The notes under the pieces: model-generated
Database searches by the model: none
Told to the model about the DNA's origin: nothing
The model's input: only the letters and a program-made list of their open reading frames with translations
Position numbers and translations under genes: made by a program
Shown here: in pieces, positions 1-10,632 of the stretch
How positions within the stretch are numbered: the stretch's first letter is position 1
Layout of the letters: each line of letters begins with the position of its first letter
From: Marchantia polymorpha subsp. ruderalis
Taxonomy: Eukaryota; Streptophyta; Marchantiopsida; Marchantiales; Marchantiaceae
Length of the DNA: 64,000 nt
Assembly (NCBI GenBank): GCA_037833965.1
Contig: AP031355.1
Coordinates: 6,411,501-6,475,500, forward strand
Direction: 5' to 3'

Positions 1-1
1 T

Positions 2-478
2 CCTCTCCACACTCCAAACAATGTCAGTGGTAAACGACGTGGCCGCCCAAAGGGTTCGAAGAGCATTGCAGAGCGCCCACCACCTGGATGCAAATATCAT
101 CCAAGCCACAGTTGTGGAAGCGTGAACTTTCAGCTGCTGGTAATCCAGCCTGGTCACTTCGTGATACAGTCTCTTGCTAAACAGGCAAGCACATTTTTAA
201 GGTGTGGAGGAGGTCTTGCCGTAGTTGGGGCTCATGGCATGATCGCCCGCATTACTCTTGAAGACCCGCAGAAGAACGCACGAGCTCTGCTCGGTGCCTA
301 CAACATTGTTTCCTTCTCAGGATTACTCGGCGGAACGGAAAGCAGAGAATTCTCGATCGCACTCAGCGGTGCATCACTCCAGGCTCATGCTGGAATTGTG
401 TATGGAGACTTTCAGCCACTGGGCAGGGCCATAGTTGTGCAAGTGATTTCTTATTTTAATCCTCCTCTCATGATGTAA
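2..478 (+). CDS. AT-hook motif nuclear-localized (AHL) protein, 3' end
   Basis: The frame is open from base 2 to the TAA at 476-478; the 5' part lies outside the window. Near the left edge the translation has a basic AT-hook with the core RGRPKGSK, which in this family inserts into the minor groove of AT-rich DNA. About 20 residues later a PPC/DUF296 domain begins (VNFQLLVIQPG), with the glycine-rich stretch GGGLAVVGAHG and the end block GIVYGDFQPLGRAIVVQVI. This order, AT-hook then PPC, is that of plant AHL proteins, which form trimers through PPC and act in chromatin and transcription. The normal GRFEIL-like core is only weakly kept (AYNIVSFSG), so this is a diverged member. No intron is visible in the 159 codons seen. 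The family call is firm; the subtype is not. Confidence 0.85.
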   Translation, partial: PLHTPNNVSGKRRGRPKGSKSIAERPPPGCKYHPSHSCGSVNFQLLVIQPGHFVIQSLAKQASTFLRCGGGLAVVGAHGMIARITLEDPQKNARALLGAYNIVSFSGLLGGTESREFSIALSGASLQAHAGIVYGDFQPLGRAIVVQVISYFNPPLMM

Positions 479-3180
479 GAAGACGTGTTGGAGGATTTTC
501 TGTCCCCCTTTTGCAAGAATTCTGGACGAAATGCAATAAACTGATGCCATTATTTAAAAGTTTATCCTATTTTTGTTCATTTGAAATACAAGCAGTCATT
601 GTTTTTCATACGGCAAGTCATTTAGAAAACGGAGGAATGTTATTGAATTTTCATATCGTTTTATCATATATGCTAAGTTATCCTGCTCTTAATGAATGAG
701 AGCGGAAGAAACATTTCAGAGTTATATATCACACTTGTAACTCTTATGAATTTCCAAGTGCTAGCATCATTTTCCTTTATGAGGATGATCATAATTTGCA
801 ACAATCATTCATGAATGACAAGATTCTCTCAAGATTCACTTCCATTAGTAAAATTCCGTGTACTCATCCTTGTCTTTTGAGAGAATTTCACGGTGTATGA
901 AAATTCTGGTTGAAAGCCATAATTGACAAAGCTTCCCTAATTTCTAATCTAATCCAATTACATTTCTACACTCAAACGGTTGCAAAATTACATTATCATA
1001 TTACATCGGTTACCTATTTATACATTTACAAAAAATCAGGGTTTTATATGTATCATTTTTTTCAATTTCTATATTCTTGTTATATTCAAATTGATGTTTT
1101 GTTTTTTAAGCAAATAAATACTTTCAAGTGTTTTCATCCCTCAAACAATTTGATATGGTTATCTCCGGAATGATTATTACTTAAGTTTATTTCAAGTTAG
1201 ACTAACGATATTATGATAAATCGAGAATGTTAATATTGTTATTTTGAACTTTCAAAGCTAAATACACTCCTCCGGATAAGTTTACCTTATCATTCAATAT
1301 AAAATATTCAATGATGAAATAAAATTTTATGTACAAATTGTCAAATTTGCTTTAGAAATTCTTCACTAATTTTTAAATTATTCTAAGTTTATTGAATGAT
1401 TATTATTTACTTTATTTTCATGAAGATTGAGCATAGTATGTATCATTATTATCTATACATCTTATTACATATAAATATGTCTCTGGTTTATCTAGTTCTT
1501 GGATCCTCTGCTTGTCAAGCACCGAATGGACTCATAACGTACAGTCCGGATGTACGGATTGTACATGGTTAATCCATTTGTCGGATTCTTGTTTATAAAA
1601 CAAGAATCCGACACCAAATTCTTGTTTTATAAATCAAGAAAACTGTTTTATATTGGTCTCTGTTCATTCCACTTGGTGCATAGAAATTTTCTTGTTTTGA
1701 TATCGAAGTAACTACATGTCATTAGGAAACTTGAATTTTCCACAACCTCAGTTTTTTTAGTCAATATTATGTTTCACAATTACAATTTTCCATGACAATA
1801 ATATGCTTGCTACTTTTATCATATAACAGAGACTTGAAAAATTAATTAAGTTATGACTTAAATAAAAAATTTTAGATTGTTATAAATTTCAAATAAATAC
1901 TTTTATAAAACTATGTCTAATCATATTTTTTTATAAGTACAAACACTGATTTCTTTCCCTCCTTTAGCTCGATCTAGTTTATATTATGTTTTCAATTATC
2001 TTCAATATCTATAATTTGGCATGGTTACATTAAACAAGAACATTTTTGTTCAAATGTTTTGCTTATGAACAATTTTTATTCCAATTTTTTTTCATGATAA
2101 TGATCCGCTAGAATCAAAGCTGTTTCTTTTCTAATTTCACAATTTATGTGGTGATTGTTCTAAAATCAATATGTTCTTTATATATTATCTTTGCTTTATA
2201 TTCAACATATTATGATGCTTGCTTTTACAGCTACAAAATTTCAGATCTTTTTCAATTGGCAAATTTTTGCTACTTCTGTTCTACATTTTAATTCATGAAA
2301 TGTATGGCTTAATTATTTGTACAAATTATTTTATCAGAGTTTCATTTAAAATTTAAAATTCAAAGATATTTCTAATTTCTTCATAATAAATTGTAATAAT
2401 CTCAATGTGATAGGCAAGATTTATGCGTATTGTCATCATATTTCTTACTTTGTGATCTTTGCATTTGACCTAGTTGTAGCCTAGACAAAATACTACTTTG
2501 GACATGCACATTTTTCCTTCTTTGACAAAGTTCAACAGGAGAAAATTTTAAATAAAATGTTTTGAAATCTACTAAATTTTTTTCAAACGTCAGTGCAGTT
2601 TGTCCAACTTTGCTCTTATTAACATGATTTCATTTATCTTCCATCATTTTGTTGTTATCAAGTGTTTGAAATCTAATCAGCAGATTTAGTTTTGCAAATT
2701 TAAAAGAGAATTATTGTAACGCAAAATAGCTTCAATAGTGTCACATCCATGTCCGAATCTGTTTCTCAATTGAAGATGAGGTATCCTATTCAATTGTGCA
2801 GACGACATATATACCACGAAAGTACAACTATACTACTAGTATACTTCATTTTTTCTTTATCATAAGTTCTTGTTCTTGTCTTGCAGATGATGTGCAAAGA
2901 TCATAAATATTCTTTTAGTGATTTTTTAGTAAATCACTACTCTTTTATTTCATGAATTATCAAACAACTCATAGATTAAATAGATTGTCATAACTAAAAT
3001 CTTCTATTTTGAATGAGGAAAAACCTTATACCAAAGAGTACATAATGATTTTCCAGTAGAAACTTTAGATCAAAGTAATCTTGGCTTCATTCATTGCTTT
3101 GATTTTTTTCAAATCAAGTCATTCATGGATGTCATTTTTAATAACGTTTGAACAGTTACATCATTATCATTGTTCATATT
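479..3180. other. AT-rich spacer
   Basis: About 2.7 kb of AT-rich sequence with only short ORFs of low-complexity composition. I see no gene. It holds one strong hairpin (listed separately). Confidence 0.6.
1579..1613. repeat. Short perfect inverted repeat
   Basis: Arms of 16 bp (1579-1594 and 1598-1613) are perfect reverse complements around a 3-base centre. The arm begins TGTCGGATTC. A weaker related foldback (TTCTTG...CAAGAA) follows at once. It could be a remnant of a small foldback element. Confidence 0.75.
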
Positions 3181-3454
3181 CTTGGCGTAGACTCTACCTA
3201 GAAATGAGGAATGAATGAGATAAATGGTGCCAATTTACCAAGGGCTGTGCCTATCGTCTTCTGTCCAATCCGCAATCCCGAGAAATAGATACATGTACAG
3301 TAGTGCCTTTTACATCGATCTCTCGTATCTGGAAACCTGCTGTCTCGATGTGCAAACCGTAGTACGACTCTCACTGACATAAAGCATCTAGACTGCGAAT
3401 AGGTAGTCGGTTTCGTCGCTCACGCTGTTATGGCAATACGGCACCATGCAAACT

Positions 3455-3517
3455 CTGATTTCGAGTAGACTGCCTGTCTTCTCGAAATCAGGATCTTCGA
3501 GAAGACAGGCAGTCTAC
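3455..3517. repeat. Two overlapping, mutually exclusive inverted repeats
   Basis: Arms 3465-3486 and 3496-3517 are perfect 22-bp reverse complements with a 9-base loop. A second perfect 11-bp pair, 3455-3465 with 3481-3491, shares bases with the first left arm. Only one of the two hairpins can form at a time. The surroundings are less AT-rich than the flanking spacer. Confidence 0.8.
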
Positions 3518-4477
3518 GATGCGTCCCTCGAGGCGTGCCACCAACCTATTTGAAGCATTTGCGGAATGTAATTCAACCGACACTTATATATATTCTGGAT
3601 GGGTCAAGTCTATACCACCCAGTCCCTCTTGTTGGTATCAAGTGGTCGTGTTGCCAATGAGGCTTACTAATTGTTTTTAACTTGCGGAGTCATAACACGG
3701 CCATGCCATGACATGCGCGTGCGTTTCATCCCAAACAGCACATCGAGGGCCCAATGCGTAGTCTTAAGTCGTCTAGGGATATATCCTAAGCATGGTCGCG
3801 TAATAGTCTCTTCCTACGTCACCAATATGTTTTCAGTTGGGATCAACTTGACAGGTGGTCACTTCAGGCTTTGTGCGGGTCAATCGTTTGACCCACACTG
3901 AGCTGACTACTTGAGATACAGTAATTGGGAGGACAAAGAAAGCTCATGACAAATATGATATGGTGAAGGAGCAGCCACATGCTATGAGAATGCTTGTTCA
4001 ACCATACACACACACACGAATCCGGAGACAGAAATAAACTTCAGATCAAGGTGAAAAACGAAAAGGATGACATAACATGGATGTAGAGCACGAGCTGACA
4101 GTCCGCCATCAAGCAAATCTACAGTCACTGGAGCAACCACAATCTCATATTCAGCGATACAAGGGTTCTTGCTTTACTTCGGATGAAGTTGGTGCCTTCG
4201 CCATAAGCAATCATTTGATAAAGCCGCCTTGTGGGAAAAATGTGTCCCTCCAAACGACATGGTAAACACCTCAAGCGTTCAAGAAGCGCTAGAAGATGAT
4301 CCGCACTTGAATATTCAAATCAGCCGATGACCATACGGGGAACGGCAGTTACATCCGCTGAGCCAGATCTTTATGCAACCACTTGGAGAAGAATCCGTCT
4401 CTTCTCTTACCGAGACTAACGGAGTGATTAATCCTACACCAGATTTCGAAGTTTGGACTTTGACCCGTCGAGTAAAT
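3518..4477. other. Spacer downstream of IPK1
   Basis: Mixed-composition sequence containing ORFs of 60-76 codons that match no family I know. It is probably the 3' flank and UTR of the minus-strand IPK1 gene. No other feature seen. Confidence 0.5.
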
Positions 4478-7272
4478 CTACGAGTTCTCAAGGCTTGCAA
4501 CGCAACCAGGTAGAGGGGAGAAAAAACTGGAGTCAATGAAGCTGCAAGACCTGTAGGCCGTTACTATTTCTTTGTCAAGCTGAAAGTAATGAGGCAGCTT
4601 CTTCAGCTGCTTGACGTCCAAATCCAAAAGATGAACCTGTCATTGGAGTCACGATAAATGGTTAGGACTTGCGATGTCGAATTTCAATTTCTGCCTGCGC
4701 TCCGGGCCATGATTAAGCAAGTTAATCCATCAAGAATGTAATTAACATAGCATTCAAGAACATTGGTCTTTTCTTGACATACCTTGTATAAGTATTGTCT
4801 GCCGGAAAATGTTACTACGTTTGACCCAGGAAGAGATATATCGTGTGTCATCATTGGGCCAACCGGGAGCAAAGTGACCATAATACCACAGTCTTTGGCC
4901 GTGGCTGATATAAGGAAGTCGCGAAGTATTGTGCGACATTCCTCGAAAGTGTGAGGCACTTTTGTGAACTTCCTCAACTCATTCACATGTCGAGTCCCAT
5001 TCAGAGGTTTAGTTTGCTGAGGTGGTGACCCTGTTGGATCAGTGACTGATCCATTAAGTAGACTTACCTGAGTTCCGAAAGGAGCTGAGCTTTTCAGATG
5101 TTTCAAAAACTTCTCATAGGCTTGGATTGAACCTTCGATGTCAATAGAGTCAAGTTTCTGTACGTCCAGCAGTTTTTTTAAGATTTTGCTTCGAAAGAGC
5201 AAATGAGATATAAGTTTCTGAAAGGCTACTACGGGTTCTTCAGCCCCTGAGGGAAAAGAATTCTTTACGACATTCTCTAACTTTACTTTGGCATCCTCCC
5301 GGCTAGTGGATAATTCATCGAAATCACCGAACACTTCCGTCCCATTACTAAATATGCGTAAGTTATTCTGAGGCGTCATAAAAAGATCACAAATTGCTTC
5401 ATAAATACCACTCTCGCTTCCTGAGAATAGATCCAGTGGCGAATACTTGCTGATATGTTTGATCTGGACGTTGAAAAACCACTTGGGTATCAGTCATGAT
5501 AGACTTCGACTATACCGGCAAGAAGAACTTCAAACAACAAAAGTTGCGGCGGACAGGCATTCCTGTCAAGCCTTGACAGAATGATATTTCAGAAAGTCTA
5601 TGTGTTACACGGAGAAAGGTACTTCATACCTTGCCCTGCAACAACTTGAGGGTCTGGTGCATGGTAAAACGGCACACAGTCGTCTTGATGAGGTTTTCTT
5701 CTTTGATCATGGGAGACACCGGCAGAAATCCACACTTCGGCTAAATTCCCACAAAAAATCAGCAACCCAAATTATGCTGTCAGATACTGGACATGCCAGA
5801 AACAGTATATACAACTATAGAGTATCTTCATACCTGATATCTTCCGCAATCCAGGGTCTACTTTGCAATGAGGAGAGTCTATTTTGACACGCGAGAAATA
5901 AATAAGATGGGCTAGAAGAGAATTCTGATGAAACTAGATAAGAACCACTACGAGGATGACCAACATGAAAAATCCTTCAGACCTAATGTAGAACAAGGGA
6001 AGAACGGAGGGAGTGGAGCCACCCAGTACTTTGATTTCGACTGTGATTGTAGGTGGCAACTCCTTCAGGATATCTGTCAAAGGACCAGGAGCAGACATAT
6101 CATTATCATACTGATTGACAAACACAATCTTGTCCTTCTCTAAACGAACCCTCACAAATTCCAGATGTCCATCGATGGTAACATGATCAATAGTCATAAA
6201 CGTCACTATAGGAATCGAACCCCACCTCTTGGAATCGAGAAGCTGGAATGATCCGAAATTAGAAGGCCAATGCCGCTCGACGCCATTAATGAGCCGGTTT
6301 CGGCTCGCCACGCGGGGCGTCTGTGAGCTATATTCCGGTTCAGTGCTTCAACAAACGACCTCGACACATCGACGAGACTCTTCAAATTCACAACAACAGT
6401 TTGTTACAGTCAGAAACAAAGAGCCACGATTTTTCATCATTGTGACTGCTATTGCTCATTCGGACTCAACAAGAAAACCTCTTACCCCGGGATCTACATG
6501 CTTGTCACCCAACAACGGACGCAGAACATCCGCAATATATGCATGATTCAGCTCCGCAGTGGAGGTGGCAGCTGCCATGCGCGGCCATTCGGCCCACAAA
6601 ACTTGCTCTTCGGGTAGAAGAACGGGCGTCTCCTTGGCTCCATGACTTATCTTTTCCGCGTTCCCGACCAATTTTCGCAACCGGAGAACTTTCCCGATCT
6701 GAAAAACTCCACCTCTGAGAACATCAGGTTGCAAGTTGTCTGACAAGTTCTCGACCAGGTAGGCGGCGATCCCTTGACGGACTCGTTAACTCCAAGATAA
6801 GATAATTCCGCAAGAAACAGGACTACAGGCACTGAACGATTTCGGCATTTCCAAGGGTCGATTGAGCTCTGGGACGGTGAACGGAGATTCAACATAAAGG
6901 AATCCAGATAATATCCAAACAAGAAAGGAATTTCGAATTTGGTCGAAGTTGGTCCTAGACAAAGACGACACAAGCCAAGGTTGATACGACGACTGCTCCC
7001 ACCACCATGTAGGATAGTGACCTCCAACATCGCAGTTACAACCTTGCAGAGCGGCTGATAAGCAAGCTCCTCCAAAAGCAACCAGTAGACGCGAGTTGAT
7101 GGTGAATCGGCGAAAATGAAGCCGAGGAGAACACGGACAGAGAGGGCACGAGAGGTAGAATTACCAGAGCTGGATCACAACCATGATATGCGAGGACCAA
7201 ATTCGCCGCACCTTCACCTCTGTAATGCCAATTATCTGCCTCCCGTACGTCCGAGAAGGTCATGTACGCCAT
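4478..7272 (-). CDS. IPK1: Inositol-pentakisphosphate 2-kinase (IPK1), 7 exons
   Basis: Makes InsP6 (phytate) from InsP5 using ATP. Exons on the minus strand, in order: 7272-7165, 6698-6486, 6379-6226, 6073-6030, 5740-5630, 5463-4783, 4636-4478. All junctions are GT-AG and in frame, giving 489 residues; Arabidopsis IPK1 is about 450. Family signatures seen: YRGEGAANLVLAY at the N-terminus (nucleotide loop), IGKVLRLRK, PLLGDKHVDPG, VEIK joined to PKCGFLP across an intron (the conserved EIKPKCG motif), SPLDLFSGS, TPQNNLRIF, LDSIDIEG, TAKDCGIM, and a C-terminal LDLDVKQLKK block. The fourth exon is only 44 nt. A GTAAGT at 5062-5067 inside exon 6 could be a donor, but reading through is in frame and I found no acceptor at a normal intron distance. 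The start at 7272 matches the family N-terminus. Confidence 0.93.
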
Positions 7273-9159
7273 CCTTCGAACCGATTACTCGCCAAACAGG
7301 CGGCCAGCGGACTCACTGACTCTGCATGTACGTATCCGCTCACGTGGTAATCCTAGCATGAATATATGCCGTTCACTCGCTGCCCGCACCAGTGACTTCT
7401 GATCCACCACAGATCCCGGTGACTGCTGAGCAGAAACGAGCGCTCTACTCTACCCCATTCCACGCCAACCTGCTCCGTATGGTCGCCATGCGCAATTCAC
7501 GTCCCTCGTCTTCGATCATCGCTTACTTTCCCTTGGCTCCGGGCTTGACGGGGCCCTGATGTCCCTTTCCAAGAACCTAACTCAACGACGACTTCCGACG
7601 CGCTTGGCTTCGGCGCCCACCGACCCGAAATGCTCCGCCCATCCTTCGACACAACGACGACGAGCATTCATGTGAGTCCGTGCGCTTTCTTCGTCTTCGG
7701 CCGACGCGTCCCGGATCGGCCTCTCCGGCCTTCCGCCGACTCGGCCTGCGAAAGCGAGGAATTCGAATTCTCGATAGATTCACCTGAGAGCCCCCGATTC
7801 GCCACGCGATTCATTCGCTGTCTCCCCACGTAGCCTCGAATTTCTACGGCGTCTGGCGTCTGGACACATGTGCCATTCAGCTCCTCGATCCGAAGCTCCG
7901 AATTCCTGCCGCCTGCATCTTCACAATGGAATCATATCTTCCCGAATCTAAGTAGAATCCGTCCGCGTTCGTGCCAGCCGGCCCGTCGCCGGTCACTCGC
8001 CTCCCGGTATCCACCTCTGTCAACTGTTCCTGCTGATCGGCGCTCCGGGTGTAGTGGACGGGTGGAGCAACAAAGGACGATAAATGGACACTGCGTGTCA
8101 GTCGAAAAGATTCGAGTTAGACTTGGTCGAAGGAGTGAATAAAAGTTGATTCGTGGGTACGTGTTTTTTCAGTGATGGGGTGCATCTTGTCCACTGTGCC
8201 TCTATGGGGTACTTTTCTCGTACCTTCAGATGTGGGTAAATGGAGCCAAATCTTCCTAGTGCCTTCACAAACCTGACATTCACATAATCAGAAGGAAAGA
8301 GCAGGTCAAGAAAACCCACGAGGGTACCGGAAATTAACGCAAATGTAGAAATAGAAGGCACTCCATCACATGTGATATGAATTTCCCTCCAGACAGTCGT
8401 CAAATTATAATCCTTGCTGAGCATGAATTGTTAGCAGTACTCATTGCCATGGGCCTTCATCTCGTTCCCCGCTTACGCTCAGGTCTCATGATACTCACCA
8501 GAGCTCGTCGTTCGGTTCTTCTTACGAGCAACTCCAGAAGAACGTCTCCATCGTTCCGGTCAATACGTCTGTCCACCGGGACCAGTCCGACGTGATCATG
8601 GACACGACTTTTGTCCAGGCAAGAATCCAGTGGACATCCGAGCGAGAAGGTACTTCGGATTCGACAGGAGATTCTTCCGGGGTTCGGGTCAAAGAGCTGC
8701 TGCGCCGAAAAGGACACTCTTCGATGTGATCGGCGTCTACGTCGTGGACGAAGACGACAAGGGCCGACGTCGATACCCGAAGGGGTCCACGACGTGGCTT
8801 GACGACTCGAGAGCTCGACGCGTGCTCTGTAGTTAGCGCCGTTCGTCCGCGCCTAATTCCACCGCGCAGACTGGATCACGACATGGTAAGCTCGCGCTCA
8901 GTTCACTCGCACAACCCTAAGACTGGAGCGTACAAGAACATTCGTGGGGGCCGGGGGATCCGGAGGTTCTTAACGCGCAGATATTGTTCGGAATAGGAAC
9001 GCCGCACTGGAGTTTTAAAGAGGCCAAGAACAGCTCTAGGGTTCCTTTGGCCCTCGCGTGCAGCGGCGAAATTTCGAGCGATTCGGTTGCATTCACCGAG
9101 AAATTTTGATTTCTCGGTCGAAATTGAAGTGCCCCTTGAAGGAGGTCGAATTGTCCTCC
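7273..9159. other. GC-rich divergent promoter region between IPK1 and RPS2
   Basis: About 1.9 kb, richer in GC and CpG than the rest, between the head of minus-strand IPK1 and the head of plus-strand RPS2. It is likely to hold both promoters and 5' UTRs. A GGGTTC/telo-box-like stretch (TCTAGGGTTCC) lies about 120 bp upstream of the RPS2 start, as is common near plant ribosomal-protein genes. Several 60-110 codon ORFs cross it; none is recognised. Confidence 0.5.
8427..8729 (+). other. Unassigned open frame of 100 codons
   Basis: The frame is open from just after a TGA at 8424 to TGA at 8727-8729. Its middle is rich in Ser, Gln, Thr and acidic residues and it ends with a basic Arg/Lys cluster before RKGHSSM. 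It has no early in-frame ATG, so if real it would be an exon. I recognise no family. GC-rich sequence favours chance ORFs, so this is weak. Confidence 0.2.
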
Positions 9160-10632
9160 ATGGCGGAACGAGGCGGCGAGAGAGGAGGTTTCGGTCGGGG
9201 TTTCGGACGTGGGGACAGAGGTGACAGAGGAGGTAGGGGCGACAGAGGTCGAGGTGACAGAGGGAGAGGTCGAAGAGGCCCAAAGAGAGAAGAGGAGGAG
9301 AAATGGGTGCCTGTCACCAAGCTTGGAAGGCTCGTGAAGGACGGTAAGATAAAATCCTTGGAGCAAATCTACCTGTTCTCTCTACCCATCAAGGAACACC
9401 AGATTGTCGAGTTTTTCTTGGGGCCCGCTCTCAAGGATGAGGTGATGAAGATCATGCCCGTGCAAAAGCAGACGCGTGCGGGACAGAGGACGAGGTTCAA
9501 AGCTTTCGTTGTGGTAGGAGACAGCAATGGACATGTCGGGTTGGGTGTGAAATGTAGCAAGGAGGTCGCCACTGCCATCCGAGGTGCCATCATTTTGGCG
9601 AAGCTTTCTGTGATCCCAGTCCGCCGAGGTTACTGGGGTAACAAGATTGGAAAGCCCCACACCGTGCCTTGCAAGGTAACTGGAAAGTGTGGCTCCGTGA
9701 CAGTGCGTTTGGTCCCTGCACCCAGAGGTTCCGGAATTGTTGCTGCGCGTGTGCCGAAGAAGGTTCTGCAGTTTGCCGGTATCGACGATGTGTTCACCTC
9801 ATCTCGAGGTTCTACAAAGACTCTTGGAAACTTCGTGAAGGTATGTCGCACCAGGCCCTGGGCTGTCAGTTGCAAAACCTAATGGATGTATGAGAAATAC
9901 TCACATGTCTGCCAACGAATTTTCGCAATTAAATCGTCAGTCCTCTCCGATTTCCTCTGGAGGGCTCATTGTCACTTTGAATTAGCTACAAAAGTCCCGT
10001 TATTATCATAATTCTTCTCAAAAGTCACAAGTTCGGTGTCGATATTCTGATAATGAATACATCGATGTGGCCAACGGGCGTCCTTTTTGGTTGAATAAGA
10101 CCGACAGAGGGCTTATGGCATCAGTCATGAATAGGAGCAGCTTCGAGTAATGTACCAACTGTAGTGAAGAAGATGTTTCTAAAAATATAGGGTTGGATGA
10201 ATCCGACTCGCTGGAATGCCGAGTTTTGATTGCTCACCACTGTAGTTCGCTGTATTTTTTTTCGAGCCAAGTTTCCCTTTGATTCATACCTTTCATGTCA
10301 CCAATCTGATTATTGGTCCTTTGTCTTTAACCTTGCCCCTCATTTAAAGATAGTTTTGCCGTAGATAGATTTTCCTTTTCTTGTAGGTAACTTGTAGTCG
10401 TGGGATAATCTCTAATATTGTTGTCTTGCACCGTGATCTCGCTGTAATTTGCTGTCTTGTATTGCTACAGGCAACCTTTGAGTGCTTGTTGAAGACCTAC
10501 GGATTTTTGACACCCGATTTGTGGAGAGAGACTCGGTTCTCAAAGTCACCATTCCAGGAATTTACCGATCTTCTGGCCAAACCAAACAAGATTACAGTGT
10601 TGGAAGAAGTAGAGAAGACCCCCATGTACTGA
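9160..10632 (+). CDS. RPS2: 40S ribosomal protein S2 (uS5), 2 exons
   Basis: Core protein of the small cytosolic ribosomal subunit near the decoding centre. Exon 1 is 9160-9840 and exon 2 is 10471-10632; the intron starts GTATGT and ends CTACAG, phase 0. The product is 280 residues, the usual eukaryotic length. It opens with [10 protein letters not shown] and an RG/DRG-repeat tail (residues 4-40), a methylation-type region typical of eukaryotic uS5. Then come [11 protein letters not shown], the S5 N-terminal domain with [14 protein letters not shown] and GHVGLGVK, and the C-terminal domain ([24 protein letters not shown]). It ends TPMY. The frame is also open upstream to 9058, but MAERGG is the family start. 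Confidence 0.97.

Noticed and set aside
5013..5067. Possible intron in IPK1 exon 6 (GTAAGT donor)
   Set aside because: The only nearby acceptor would give an intron of about 55 nt, and the read-through frame is open and keeps both flanking conserved blocks.
6205..6225. tRNA T-arm-like GGTTCGATTCC
   Set aside because: No acceptor stem, D arm or anticodon arm fits around it; it is the start of an IPK1 intron.
8098..8424. Minus-strand ORF of 108 codons upstream of RPS2
   Set aside because: Not recognised, no splice or codon evidence, overlaps a divergent promoter region.
9058..9159. N-terminal extension of RPS2
   Set aside because: The frame is open but the family start MAERGG lies at 9160, and the upstream part is not like uS5.
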